Notes: a model not told the origin generated them from the letters alone. Shown: positions 7,343-17,600, numbered from the stretch's first letter. The stretch is DNA of 60,662 nucleotides from [Clostridium] clostridioforme AGR2157 (GCF_000424325.1 NZ_AUJR01000035.1:1-60662); one strand, 5' to 3'. Made by a program: numbers and translations.

Positions 7343-9422
7343 GAAACCGTCCGTTGCCCAAAGTCTGGCCGCCGTGATCGGGGCCACCGCCCGCAAGGAC
7401 GGCTATCTGGAGGGCAGCGGCTGGCGAGTGAGCTGGTGTGTGGGCCATCTGGCTGGTCTGGCCGACGCCGACGCTTATAACCCGGACTACGCCAAGTGGC
7501 GCTATGACGATCTGCCCATTCTGCCGGAACCCTGGCAGATGGTGGTGAGCAAGGACAAGAAGAAACAGTTTGATGTGCTGAAACAGCTGATGAACGCCCC
7601 GGATGTGACCGAGGTGGTGAACGCCTGCGATGCCGGACGCGAGGGGGAGCTGATTTTCCGCGCCGTCTACGAGCTGGCGGGCTGCCAGAAGCCCATGAAG
7701 CGGCTCTGGATTTCCTCGATGGAGGATTCCGCCATCCGGGAGGGCTTTGCGAACCTGCGCCCCGGCGCGGACTATGACGGCCTGCGGGATGCGGCACTCT
7801 GCCGCGCCAAGGCGGATTGGCTGGTGGGTATCAATGCCACCCGGCTGTTTTCCGTGCTGTACCACCGGACCCTCAACATCGGGCGCGTCATGTCCCCAAC
7901 ACTGGCCCTCATTGTCCAGAGGGAGGCCGAGATCGACACCTTTAAGCCGGTGCCGTTTTACACGGTGACGCTGGAGCTGCCCGGTTTCTCTGTTTCAGGG
8001 GAACGCATGGCGGACAAGGTCGCCGCCCAGCAGCTGAAAACGGCCTGCCAGGGTGCGGCTGCTACGGTGAAAAAGGTGGAGCGCAAGGACAAATCCGAGA
8101 AGCCGCCCGCCCTCTATGACCTGACCACCCTCCAGCGGGACGCCAACCGGTTGCTGGGGTTCACAGCCCAGCAAACCCTGGACTATTTGCAGAACCTCTA
8201 TGAAAAGAAGCTCTGTACCTACCCCCGGACGGACAGCCGTTACCTGACTTCGGATATGGCAGCGAGTCTGCCGGAGCTGGTACGGCTCACTGCTGGGGCG
8301 CTGCCCTTTGCCGCTGGTATGGAGCTTGCCTGCAATGCGGCCCAGGTCATCAACGACAAGAAAGTGACCGACCACCATGCGGTGATCCCTACACGCAACC
8401 TCCAGGGCGCGGACCTGACCGGCCTGCCGATGGGTGAAAAGGCGGTACTGGAGCTGGTAGCCCTGCGGCTGCTGTGCGCTGTGGCCCAGCCCTATACCTT
8501 TGCGGAAACCGCCGTTGTTGTCGAGTGCGCCGGAGCGGAGTTTACTGCCAAGGGCCGCACAGTGAAAAATCACGGCTGGCGGGCGCTGGACGCTGCCTAT
8601 CGCGCAGAGCTGAAGAATGTGGAGCAGGACAAAGAAACCGAGGACAAGGCGTTGCCGGAGCTGTCTGAAGGTCAGACGCTGCCCCTTTCTGGTGCTGCCG
8701 TCAAGGAGGGCAAGACCACCCCGCCCAAGCACTTCACCGAAGATACGCTGCTTTCCGCGATGGAGACTGCCGGGAAGGACGATATGCCGGAGGATGCCGA
8801 GCGCAAGGGCCTGGGGACCCCGGCCACCCGCGCCGGGATTCTGGAAAAGCTGGTTTCCACCGGCTTTCTGGAGCGCAAAAAGAGCAAGAAAACCGTTCAG
8901 CTCATGCCCTCCCATGATGCGGTATCCCTTATCACCGTGTTGCCGGAGCAGCTGCAATCGCCCCTTCTGACTGCTGAGTGGGAGTACCGGCTGGGTGAAA
9001 TCGAGCGTGGCGAGCTGGCCCCGGAGGATTTCATGGCTGGGATTAGTGCCATGCTCAAAGAGCTGGTGGGAACCTATCGGATGATTAAAGGCACCGAGTA
9101 TCTGTTCACTCCGCCCCGCGAAGTGGTGGGCAAATGCCCCCGCTGCGGCGGCGATGTGGCGGAGCTGCAAAAAGGCTTCTTCTGCCAGAACGAGGGCTGT
9201 AAATTTGCCATTTGGAAAAACAACAAGTGGTGGGAGCTGAAGCACAAGCAACCTACCAAAGCCATCGTAACGGCACTGCTCAAAGATGGCCGCGCTCATG
9301 TGAGGGGCCTGTACTCCGAGAAAACCGGCAAGACCTACGATGCCACTGTGGTGCTGGAGGACGATGGGCAGTACGCCAATTTCAAGCTGGAGTTTGACCA
9401 GCAGAAAGGCGGCAAACGATGA
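7323..9422 (+). CDS. topB: DNA topoisomerase III (type IA)
   Basis: 699 residues. The TOPRIM domain opens with VIAEKPSVAQSL (Glu7) and has the DAGREGE motif near residues 102-108. The catalytic tyrosine is Tyr300 in CTYPRTDSRYL. A C-terminal zinc ribbon is visible (CPRCGG ... CQNEGC, about 603-627). The enzyme passes single strands to relax or decatenate DNA and in conjugative elements probably helps process single-stranded transfer or replication intermediates. ATG 7323 follows AAAGGAGG. The last bases overlap the next ORF (ATGA). All catalytic motifs are intact. Confidence 0.95.
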   Translation: MKLVIAEKPSVAQSLAAVIGATARKDGYLEGSGWRVSWCVGHLAGLADADAYNPDYAKWRYDDLPILPEPWQMVVSKDKKKQFDVLKQLMNAPDVTEVVNACDAGREGELIFRAVYELAGCQKPMKRLWISSMEDSAIREGFANLRPGADYDGLRDAALCRAKADWLVGINATRLFSVLYHRTLNIGRVMSPTLALIVQREAEIDTFKPVPFYTVTLELPGFSVSGERMADKVAAQQLKTACQGAAATVKKVERKDKSEKPPALYDLTTLQRDANRLLGFTAQQTLDYLQNLYEKKLCTYPRTDSRYLTSDMAASLPELVRLTAGALPFAAGMELACNAAQVINDKKVTDHHAVIPTRNLQGADLTGLPMGEKAVLELVALRLLCAVAQPYTFAETAVVVECAGAEFTAKGRTVKNHGWRALDAAYRAELKNVEQDKETEDKALPELSEGQTLPLSGAAVKEGKTTPPKHFTEDTLLSAMETAGKDDMPEDAERKGLGTPATRAGILEKLVSTGFLERKKSKKTVQLMPSHDAVSLITVLPEQLQSPLLTAEWEYRLGEIERGELAPEDFMAGISAMLKELVGTYRMIKGTEYLFTPPREVVGKCPRCGGDVAELQKGFFCQNEGCKFAIWKNNKWWELKHKQPTKAIVTALLKDGRAHVRGLYSEKTGKTYDATVVLEDDGQYANFKLEFDQQKGGKR

Positions 9423-9700
9423 AACTCTCCCTTTATGAACAGGAAACCATTATCCTCTACAACCAGGCCGAGGCTACCGCCGAAGTCTATACCCATGATT
9501 CCCGGCTGCTGGAGAAATTGCGACGGCTGGCGGAGAAATACCCGGACCAGATCGTGAAAAAGGACCGCCAAACCTTTCTCGTTCCCAAACGCTGCGTGTC
9601 TGTCCGGGAACCGTACAGCGCCGAGCGTCGTAAGGCTGCCAGTGAACGGGCCAAGGCTGCCGGGTACAGGCCGCCCACCCCCAAGAAAGGCAATGAGTAA
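9419..9700 (+). CDS. Small conserved ICE protein, unknown function
   Basis: 93 residues, basic at the C-terminus (AERRKAASERAKAAGYR). It starts at ATG 9419, overlapping the topB stop, and ends 2 bases before the next gene. No domain is recognised. The N-terminal half (LSLYEQETIILYNQAEATA) looks like a small alpha/beta fold. Small proteins of this kind follow topB in related elements; its constant linkage suggests a role in DNA processing, which remains unproven. Confidence 0.6.
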   Translation: MKLSLYEQETIILYNQAEATAEVYTHDSRLLEKLRRLAEKYPDQIVKKDRQTFLVPKRCVSVREPYSAERRKAASERAKAAGYRPPTPKKGNE

Positions 9701-9702
9701 GC

Positions 9703-12648
9703 ATGGCTGAAAGTGTCTTTGAGACCGTCAAGCAGTCCATCACCGTCCGGGAAGCGGCGCAGATGTATGGGATCGAGGTCAATCGGAGCGGTATGGCCTG
9801 TTGCCCGTTCCACGATGACAAAAATCCCAGCATGAAGCTGAATGAGGAATATTTCTACTGCTTTGGCTGCGGAGCCACCGGCGATGTGATTGACTTCACC
9901 GCGAGGCTCTACAATCTGTCCCCCAAAGAGGCCGCCGAGAAGCTGGCCCAGGATTTTGGCCTGGCTTATGACAGTCAGGCTCCTCCCCGGAGGCGCTATG
10001 TCCGGCAGAAATCCGAGGCCCAGAAATTCAAGGAGGACCGGGACCATACCTTTCGGGTTCTGGCCGACTACTTTCACTTGCTCCGCAAGTGGGAAACGGA
10101 CTATACACCCAAAACACCGGAGGAAAATCCCCACCCCCGGTTTATGGAAGCAATCCAACGAAAGGACTATGTGGGCTATCTGCTGGATTTTTTTCTGGAG
10201 GATACTCCCGATGAACAAAGACTGTGGATTGCCGAACATCATTCAGAAATCGCCAATTTGGAAAGGAGAGTGAAATTCATGGCTGATAAGCCCACCAACC
10301 GGGAACGGTTGCAGGAGATCACGGCGGGCATTGAACAGGGTATCAAGGAGCTGTTTGAGAGCGAGAAGTATATGCGCTATCTGTCCGTCATGTCCAAGTT
10401 CCACCGATATTCGGTCAACAACACCATGCTTATCTATATGCAGCGCCCGGACGCTACCCTGGTGGCCGGGTTCAACAAGTGGAAAAACCAGTTTGAGCGC
10501 CATGTGAAAAAGGGTGAGCATGGTATCACCATCATTGCCCCCACGCCCTACAAAAAGAAGATCGAGGAAATGAAGCGCGACCCGGATACTCATGCACCCA
10601 TCCTGGACGCGGATGGCAAGGCGGTCATGGAGGAAAAAGAAATTGAAATCCCCATGTTCCGTCCGGTGAAGGTGTTCGATGTGAGCCAGACGGACGGAAA
10701 GCCCCTGCCAGAGCTGGCCTCCAGCCTGTCCGGGACGGTGCCGCACTATGAGGCTTTCATGGAAGCTCTGCGCCGCTCCGCCCCGGTCCCCATCGAGTTT
10801 GAGCCGATGGCCGAGAACATGGACGGCTATTTCTCCTCTGACCAGCAGCGGATCGCAATCCGGGAAGGCATGAGCGAGGTGCAGACCGTTTCCGCCGCTG
10901 TCCATGAGACCGCGCACAGCAAGCTCCACGACCCCAAAAAGTATGAAGCGGAGCCGACCTGGAAGATCGTGATGGTGAGCGAGGGCGGCACCAAGCATGA
11001 CTTCCGTCTGGACTTCGCCACCGAGGCAGAGGCGGAACAGGCCGCCGCCGAGGAAGGCTGGCGCTTTGTGGACGAGAATCGGTTTGAGTGGCGGCTGGAG
11101 GTGGAGGAAGATCTGACGGCGGTGAAACAGGCCGCCAAGAACCGCAACACCGAGGAAGTAGAGGCCGAGAGCATTTCCTATGCGGTCTGTCAGTATTTCG
11201 GCATCCAGACCGGCGAGAACAGTTTTGGCTACATCGCTTCCTGGTCGAAGGACAAGGAGCTGAAGGAGCTGCGGGCCAGTCTGGAGACCATCAACAAGAC
11301 TTCCTGTGAGCTGATTAACGACATCGAGCGCAACTACAAGGAAATCTGCAAGGAGCGCGGCATTGACCTGACTGCCGCCCCGGACCCGGAGCAGACACCC
11401 CCGCAGGCTGCGGAAGAAGTATCTCAGCCCAGCGCCGAGTACCAGGAGGCCCTGCTGGTGTTGGATGATGCCACATATCTTCATGTTCAGCCCTGCGATA
11501 CCGGCTGGGACTACACGCTCTACGATGTGGCAACCATGAAGCAGATGGACGGCGGCCAGCTGGATGGACCGGACATGGGCCGTTCCGCAGCGGTCAGCCA
11601 CATCTGCAAGGACCTGGGGCTGGGTGACAAATCCATCAAGTATGCGCCGCTGTCCATGATCGAGACTTTGTATGAACAGGCCAGCCAGCAGACCGCAGAA
11701 GCCGCAGCCGCCCTGCTGCCGGATGCTCAGGAACAGGCGCTGGACGAATATCCCATGCCGGACCCGGTTCTGACCCAGGACGATCTGGAGAAATGCGGCT
11801 GCCTGGACAGCGACCTTTTGCCCCTCTCCAAAGAGAGAGCCTATGAGCTGATGGAGCGTGACCTGACCGTTTACATTATCCAGGAGGGCGAAAATCCGGT
11901 GATGGCCTTTGACACCGCTGATCTGGATGCCCATGACGGTATCTTTGCCCTGCCCCGCGAGGAATGGGAGGAAAGCCCGGAGTTTGATAAGCTGGTCAAG
12001 GATCGCATGGCCCACCAGGAGGAACGGGAGCAGGCGTTTCTCTCCCACAAGGGGGACTGCTTCGCTATTTATCAGGTGAAGCACACCGACGAGCTGCGGG
12101 ACATCCGCTATGAGGGCCTGGAATGGCTCCAGTCCATCGGGCAGACGGTGCAGCGGGACAACTATGAGTTGGTCTACACCGCTCCGCTGCTGCCCTCCGA
12201 TCTGAAAGGCGATACCGCCGAACAGCTCTTTTACCGCTTCAACAATGAACATCCCGCCGATTACCGCCATCCGTCCATGAGCGTAAGCGACATCGTTGCC
12301 ATTAAGCGGGATGGCAAGGTATCCTGTCATTACTGCGACAGCTTCGGCTTTGAGCAGGTTCCCGGATTCCTGCCGGACAATCCGCTGAAAAATGCGGAAA
12401 TGGTCGTGGAGGATGACTACGGTATGATCGACGGCATCATCAACAACGGACCCAAGGAGCCGACAGTGGCCCAGCTGGAACAGCAGGCCCGCAGCGGCCA
12501 GCCGATTTCTCTCATGGATTTGGCTGCCGCCGCCCACCGGGAGGACCGGGAAAAGAAAAAGTCCGTCATGGAGCAGCTGAAAAACCAGCCCAAGGCGGAA
12601 CACAAAAAGACAGCGCCCAAAAAGAGCGCGGAAAGTCTAATGGTATGA
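9703..12648 (+). CDS. CHC2 zinc finger-ArdC-like-YodL-DUF4316 fusion protein
   Basis: 981 residues. Residues 20-90 form a primase-type CHC2 zinc finger (Cys34, His37, Cys53, Cys56). From about residue 193 comes an ArdC-like N-terminal region (SVMSKFHRYSVNNTMLIY; family of ssDNA-binding anti-restriction proteins) and a zinc-peptidase-like HETAH motif near residue 400. A YodL-like domain follows near 785-870, and a DUF4316-like tail ends the protein. In related elements the zinc finger and the ArdC/YodL parts are often separate genes. Here they share one frame, but AAAGGAGAG plus ATG at 10279 can also start a 789-residue shorter product. Likely roles are protection and handling of single-stranded DNA on entry. 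Followed by an IS110 insertion. Confidence 0.8.
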   Translation: MAESVFETVKQSITVREAAQMYGIEVNRSGMACCPFHDDKNPSMKLNEEYFYCFGCGATGDVIDFTARLYNLSPKEAAEKLAQDFGLAYDSQAPPRRRYVRQKSEAQKFKEDRDHTFRVLADYFHLLRKWETDYTPKTPEENPHPRFMEAIQRKDYVGYLLDFFLEDTPDEQRLWIAEHHSEIANLERRVKFMADKPTNRERLQEITAGIEQGIKELFESEKYMRYLSVMSKFHRYSVNNTMLIYMQRPDATLVAGFNKWKNQFERHVKKGEHGITIIAPTPYKKKIEEMKRDPDTHAPILDADGKAVMEEKEIEIPMFRPVKVFDVSQTDGKPLPELASSLSGTVPHYEAFMEALRRSAPVPIEFEPMAENMDGYFSSDQQRIAIREGMSEVQTVSAAVHETAHSKLHDPKKYEAEPTWKIVMVSEGGTKHDFRLDFATEAEAEQAAAEEGWRFVDENRFEWRLEVEEDLTAVKQAAKNRNTEEVEAESISYAVCQYFGIQTGENSFGYIASWSKDKELKELRASLETINKTSCELINDIERNYKEICKERGIDLTAAPDPEQTPPQAAEEVSQPSAEYQEALLVLDDATYLHVQPCDTGWDYTLYDVATMKQMDGGQLDGPDMGRSAAVSHICKDLGLGDKSIKYAPLSMIETLYEQASQQTAEAAAALLPDAQEQALDEYPMPDPVLTQDDLEKCGCLDSDLLPLSKERAYELMERDLTVYIIQEGENPVMAFDTADLDAHDGIFALPREEWEESPEFDKLVKDRMAHQEEREQAFLSHKGDCFAIYQVKHTDELRDIRYEGLEWLQSIGQTVQRDNYELVYTAPLLPSDLKGDTAEQLFYRFNNEHPADYRHPSMSVSDIVAIKRDGKVSCHYCDSFGFEQVPGFLPDNPLKNAEMVVEDDYGMIDGIINNGPKEPTVAQLEQQARSGQPISLMDLAAAAHREDREKKKSVMEQLKNQPKAEHKKTAPKKSAESLMV
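10261..10281 (+). promoter_or_regulatory. Internal ribosome binding site and ATG inside the CHC2-ArdC gene
   Basis: GAAAGGAGAG (10261-10270) is followed after eight bases by ATG at 10279, in the same frame as the long gene. The product from here would begin MADKPTNRER and lack the CHC2 zinc finger. The spacing is near ideal, so both long and short forms may be made. Confidence 0.65.
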
Positions 12649-12792
12649 AGTCAAGAGGGTGATGGCAGGAAAAATCGAGAATAAATGCAGGAAAACAGTT
12701 GCGTAAGCAGAAAAAAGGCAACACCAACCTAAGCCCTGCCCCCTAAGATTTTTTGAAACAGGGCGGGAGCGCCAGAGCTGCGAGTGGTGTAC
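12649..12792. other. Non-coding stretch: downstream flank of the IS110 transposase
   Basis: No credible gene. It has a weak hairpin with GCCCTG (12733-12738) and CAGGGC (12759-12764) arms. A second hairpin, with AGAGCTG and CAGCTCT arms (12774-12780, 12794-12800), overlaps the transposase stop. The octamer TAAGCAGA at 12704-12711 recurs at 14334-14341 and may mark the element boundary. Confidence 0.4.
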
Positions 12793-14019
12793 TCAGCTCT
12801 CCGGCGGGATATACAGGCGGTTGTCCTTCAGCAGCCGAAAGACCAACCGAACCAGTTTTCTGGCAGTTAAAGCGAGTGCGCGTTTATGCTGGTACTTGTT
12901 GACCTCTTTGAATTTGAGGTCGTAGTAGCGCCGGAACTCGGAGTCGCATCTTCTCACAGAGTTGGCGGCTTCCAGCAGATAGTAGCGGAGATAGCGGTTG
13001 CCGGATTTAATCATTCGGGAATGCTCCGCTTCAAATTCACCGGACTGATTTTTGTGCCAGACAAGGCCGGCAAACTTGGCAACGGAGGCTTGAGAATCAA
13101 ACCGGTGAATGTCGCCGATTTCAGCGATGATGCCGGCGGAGTAAACCTTGCCAATGCCAGGAATGGAAGTCAGGGTATTGGGGATGATTTCAAACTGCTG
13201 CTCAATGGCCTTGTCCAAAACCTTGACTTGCTCTTTCAAGGCCCGCATAGAGGCAATGGAGACAGACATGGCCTGATTCACGGTGTCATTTACCGTTTTG
13301 GGCAGACGATAGGAGCCCTTGGCAGCAGCTCGCACCGCTTTGGCTGTGGCAGCTGGATCTGCAAATCTTCCACGTCCTGTTTCTGTAACGAAGGCGGTCA
13401 GTTCTTCCAGATCAGAGTTTGCCAGATCATCCACTGTTTCAAAGCGCTCCATGAGAGCAATCGTGGTGGAGCTGGAATTAGCAATATCCTTATCTTGGGC
13501 CATGCCGGAGCATTTGAGAAACAGGTAGTTGGCAAACCGCTGTTTTTCACGAGTCAGATTTTGAATGACCTCAAATCTGGCCCGCGTCAGGGTTTGGAGT
13601 GCTTTGTAACGGTAATCATCCATGTAGACCTCCCTGGCGATTCTGCCAAAACGCAGATGGTCGGCAATCACAAAGGCGTCCACCCAGTCGTTCTTAGGCA
13701 GGTCAGGATAGGCTTCCTTGAATTTCCGCACCTGCTTGGGGTTAAGAACATGAATCTTTCGCTGGAACTGCCCCAGTCTGCCATCTTCTCGGAGAGCGTA
13801 GACAAGGCTGTCCCCGTAGATAGAGGTGGCCTCCAGACCGATCACAACATCACTGAGCTGCATGGAGCCGAGTGCCGATACGATTCTTTCTGACAACAGT
13901 TTAGCCCCGCCAAGGTTGTTCTGCACAGAAAAACTGGAGTACTTGCTGCCGTCTGGTTTCATCAGGTAGGCCACATTGTTCCTGCTGCTCACATCAATAC
14001 CAACGAATAATGGGTTCAT
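12793..14019 (-). CDS. IS110 family transposase (DEDD recombinase)
   Basis: 408 residues. The N-terminus carries the RuvC-like DEDD signature (FVGIDVSSRNNVAYL, the Glu of IGLEATSIYG, and a DWVDAFVIADHL segment). The C-terminal Transposase_20-type domain contains SIPGIGKVYSAGIIAEIGDI and the YLRYYLLEAANSVRR region with the conserved serine. The ATG at 14019 is chosen because GGGGAGGTG lies just upstream; the open frame extends to 14142 through the non-coding RNA-like region. IS110 enzymes act with a structured RNA from the element's own non-coding end. Full length, no frameshift. Confidence 0.93.
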   Translation of the reverse strand: MNPLFVGIDVSSRNNVAYLMKPDGSKYSSFSVQNNLGGAKLLSERIVSALGSMQLSDVVIGLEATSIYGDSLVYALREDGRLGQFQRKIHVLNPKQVRKFKEAYPDLPKNDWVDAFVIADHLRFGRIAREVYMDDYRYKALQTLTRARFEVIQNLTREKQRFANYLFLKCSGMAQDKDIANSSSTTIALMERFETVDDLANSDLEELTAFVTETGRGRFADPAATAKAVRAAAKGSYRLPKTVNDTVNQAMSVSIASMRALKEQVKVLDKAIEQQFEIIPNTLTSIPGIGKVYSAGIIAEIGDIHRFDSQASVAKFAGLVWHKNQSGEFEAEHSRMIKSGNRYLRYYLLEAANSVRRCDSEFRRYYDLKFKEVNKYQHKRALALTARKLVRLVFRLLKDNRLYIPPES

Positions 14020-14390
14020 AATTTTCACCTCCCCGCATGGAGATTTCAGGCCAGCAGGCTTTGAGATACCCATGATAACCGGAGCATCCGCAACCTCGCC
14101 TATCAGAATCATTCCAGAGCAGGCCGATGCGATATCCCTCACTGCTGAAAGGGCGGCCTACACCCGGGCAAACAGCCAATGAGTTTGCAGCTAACTTCCG
14201 GCTCAGGGGAACGGACTTTCCGTGAAGCAACCTTTCGGTTCAACGGGAGATTTCAGAACTTAACCCTGCTGTCCTACAGCTATTGTATCATGGGCATCTC
14301 TAAGCCTGCTGATATCTAATCTAACAAGTGCACTAAGCAGACACACTTACAAAACGGTCTGCAAATCATATTATACGAGGGAGATTTGAT
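14020..14390. other. Non-coding end of IS110 and leader of the TTRAP gene
   Basis: No protein gene is credible here. Most of it is the 5' non-coding end of the IS110 element on the minus strand, with the long inverted repeat described separately. From about 14342 the backbone resumes, with GAGGGAG a few bases upstream of the TTRAP ATG at 14391. Confidence 0.55.
14052..14311 (-). ncRNA. Candidate bridge RNA region of IS110, enclosed by a 26-bp inverted repeat
   Basis: Arms at 14052-14077 and 14286-14311 are inverted copies matching at 24 of 26 bases, with a 208-nt loop between them. The segment lies directly upstream of the transposase, where IS110-group elements encode their bridge (seek) RNA. 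A transcript would fold with a long closing stem. That it is the bridge RNA is inference; an unrelated nested repeat is the alternative. Confidence 0.45.
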
Positions 14391-14606
14391 ATGGGAAACT
14401 TCACTTTTGAGGAAACGAACCTGCTTTGTATCTACAACACCGGCAGCCGCACCGGGCTGATCGAGGCTCTGACCGAGATGCGCGGCGAGCTTTCCCCGGA
14501 GGAAGCCGAGCTGCGGGAGCTGACGGACAGCGCCCTCTCCAAGCTCCGGGCTATGAGCGACGCCGAGTTTGCCGAGCTGGAGCTGTACCCGGATTTCGAC
14601 GAGTAA
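14391..14606 (+). CDS. TTRAP family (putative transposon-transfer assisting) protein
   Basis: 71 residues, acidic and helical. The pattern FTFEETNLLCIYNTGSRTGL at residues 4-23 and the C-terminal MSDAEFAELELYPDFDE match the TTRAP family of small proteins carried by Tn1549-like elements. Despite the family name the biochemical function is not established. ATG 14391 follows GAGGGAG. The IS110 insertion has separated it from its usual upstream neighbours, so its expression may now depend on a promoter in or beyond the IS end. Confidence 0.75.
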   Translation: MGNFTFEETNLLCIYNTGSRTGLIEALTEMRGELSPEEAELRELTDSALSKLRAMSDAEFAELELYPDFDE

Positions 14607-14683
14607 AAACCACACCAAGACCCAGCGGGGCGGCCTGATGTGCCGCCCCATTTCTATTTAACATGAAGGGAGGACAGAAAACC

Positions 14684-17600
14684 ATGCCATCCAAAGCTGA
14701 ATTTTACCGGCAGATGGCCGAGCAGGTATCGACCCGGCTTGTGGGAAGCTGGAAAGAATGGACAGCCTTTCTCACTACTGCCGCCCGCCTCTACAAATAC
14801 CCATTCCATGAACAGATGATGATTTACGCCCAGCGCCCGGACGCCACCGCCTGCGCCGAGTACGACCTGTGGAATGAAAAAATGGGACGGTATGTGCGCC
14901 GTGGCTCCAAGGGTATCGCCCTGGTGGACGATTCCGGCGACAGGCCCCGCCTGCGCTATGTGTTCGATATTTCCGACACCGGGACCCGTGAACATTCCCG
15001 CACCCCCTGGCTGTGGCAGCTGGAGGAACAGCACATCGGGCCTGTGTCGGCCATGCTGGAGCGCAACTACGGTGTTGCCGGTGACGATCTTGCCCAGCAG
15101 CTCACCGATGTGGCCGGAAAGCTGGCGAGTGAGTATTGGGACGAGCATCAGCAGGACTTCCGCTACATCGTTGACGGTTCGTTCCTGGAGGAGTACGATG
15201 AACTCAACATCGAAGTCCAATTTAAGTCCGCCGCCACCGTCAGCATTGCCTACGCCCTGATGTCCCGCTGCGGACTGGATACGGAACAATATTTCCAGCA
15301 TGAGGACTTCATGCCGATTTTCGATTTCAATACCCCGGCCACGGTTGGGGCGTTGGGAGCGGCGGTCAGCCAGATGAACCAGCAGGTGCTGCGGCAGATC
15401 GGCGTCACCATCCAGAACTATGAGCGCGAACAACTCGCGGAAAGGAGCGTTACACATGGAGAACAACCTGACTTACACGAGGAACGGCGATTACCTGATT
15501 CCCGACCTGAGCCTGAGCGAACAGCCGGAGAAGCCCCTGGGCAAGTACGGCAGGATGCGGAAAGCGTACCTGAAGGAACACCGGCCCCTGATCTACAACC
15601 AGCTGCTGCTGACCGAGAAGCTGTACCCGCACCTCATCGAGATCGACGAGACGGCGAACAGCCGTCTGGAGCAGATGATGCCCCAGCTGGCGGAGTCGGC
15701 GGGCGCGACGGAGGAGCTGAAAGCCCGCGATCCGATGCGCTGGGTGGGTCTGATGAACACCTGCAAGGCCCAAGTGGAGGAGATTTTGATGGCGGAGCTT
15801 ATCAACAGCTAACCCTAAACCTGTTCCTCTCCGAAGCGGAACAAATCCAAAGAATAGATGAAGCAGAGAATGTGAAAACATCCTCTGCTTTTTCTTTTGC
15901 CCAAGAACAGCCGCAGCCGGACCCGGCTGTGTGGGAATACAACGGTGTCAAGGAGCGACACCCGGATGATATGGTCCTGTATCAGATGGGCGATTTCTTC
16001 GAGATTTATGGCGAGGACGCCAAAGAAGCCGCGCCGGAGCTGGGGTTGCAACTGGTCTCCCGTGCTATCCCTGGCGGTGGCCGTGTGGAAATGTGCGGGT
16101 TCCCGGCAAACCGGCTGGAGCAGTACCTGGAACAGCTCAGGGCCAAGCATGATGTGACGGTCTCCGCCACCCTGGAGGGCAGCACCCAGCGCCGGGAGTA
16201 TTCCGTCCTCTCTATCGACCATGAGGCCGAACAGGACATCAACGCCCATGAAGCGGAGTATGGTGCTGACGGGTTCCGGGCGTTCCGGGACGAAGAAGCC
16301 ATCCAAGCCGCCACCCTCCGGGAGCTGCATGAGCAATACAAGCCCATCGTGCTGGAGGCTGTTACCCAGGACACCAGATACCGGAACGCCTGCGGACACA
16401 GTGATTACGAGAACGCCGTGATTGAGGGCAACGCCGCTATTCGTCGTGCTGTCCTGGGGTCCAGCAATATGGGCCTGCTTCGTCTCTATTCTGACACCCC
16501 GGAGTTCCGGCAGCGCCTGCACCGGGAGGTAATCGACGAGACCTATCCCAAACTCCATGAGCTGCTGCGCCCTCTTTCGGACAATGACATTGACCGGGCT
16601 ATCCAGGAGTGGAACGGCAAGATCGAGAGCAAACACGCCGTTGTTCGCTACATGAGGGACCATGCACGGGAGAAAGACACCGCTGCGTGGCTGGCCCATG
16701 AGTTTGACGGCGGCGACGGCAAAACTCCGTTTGCGGTCCGACCGGAAAGCCCCGAAGGAACGGTGCTGCCCTGGCCCAAGGTACAGCGCCGGATCGCCCA
16801 GCTCATCAAGGAGGATCGGTTCTACACCGAAGCGGAACAGGACCGATTTGACAACATCGACCCCATCGCCATCCGGGATGCGCTGGCCGAGCGCGGCATT
16901 GTGAATGGCGAGCTGGTGGACGAGGAAAAGCTGGATAATGACCCGTTCATCCAGCGTGTTATGGCAGATGTGGAGCAGATTGCCGCTGAAGAACAGGAGC
17001 AGTCGAACCAACCGCTCTCCGATGCCGAGTATGCCCGAAAGAACCTCATTCCGGGCAAAACCACCTTTGCGTTGGATGGACGTACTTTCCAGATCAGCAA
17101 GCTGGAACCGGATATTGGCCGGGTAGAGCTGCAAGATGTGACCTTTGCAAATGCGGTGGGATTCCCCATCTTCCGGGTGGAGCCGATTTCAGTGATCCGT
17201 CAGCATTTGGAGCAGGAACTGGAACCGCCTACACCTGCCGCCCAGCCGGAGAAAACCCTGGATGAGGTGCTGGACGAACACCCCGTTTCCATCCAGGTAA
17301 ACGGCGAGTGGCAGACTTTCCCTAATGTCAAAGCTGCCGAGAAAGCCTCCTATGAGGAATACAAGGCCAATCTGCGTCGCACCGCCGAGAATTTCCGTAT
17401 CACTGACGATCACCTGGGCGAAGGCGGCCCCAAGGCCAAGTTCCAGGCCAATGTCGAGGCAATCAAGCTGCTGAAATACCTGGAGGAAACCACCGGGCAG
17501 GCAACGCCGGAACAGCAGAAAATCCTTTCCCGGTATGTGGGCTGGGGCGGCCTTGCCGATGCTTTTGACCCCGACAAGGAAAGCTGGAGCAAGGAATATG

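Larger units (their letters stand above)
12704..14341 (-). mobile_element. IS110 family insertion sequence (limits approximate)
   Basis: An IS110-type DEDD transposase on the minus strand splits the backbone between the DUF4316 gene and the TTRAP gene. IS110 elements lack classical terminal inverted repeats. The only boundary cue is TAAGCAGA at 12704 and again at 14334, about 1.63 kb apart, compatible with a recombined core plus element length. A non-coding region of about 320 bp upstream of the transposase is enclosed in a long inverted repeat. Limits are inferred. Confidence 0.6.

Noticed and set aside
12886-13893. 335-codon plus-strand frame opposite the IS110 transposase
   Set aside because: The minus strand encodes an intact DEDD transposase; the plus frame has no recognised domain.
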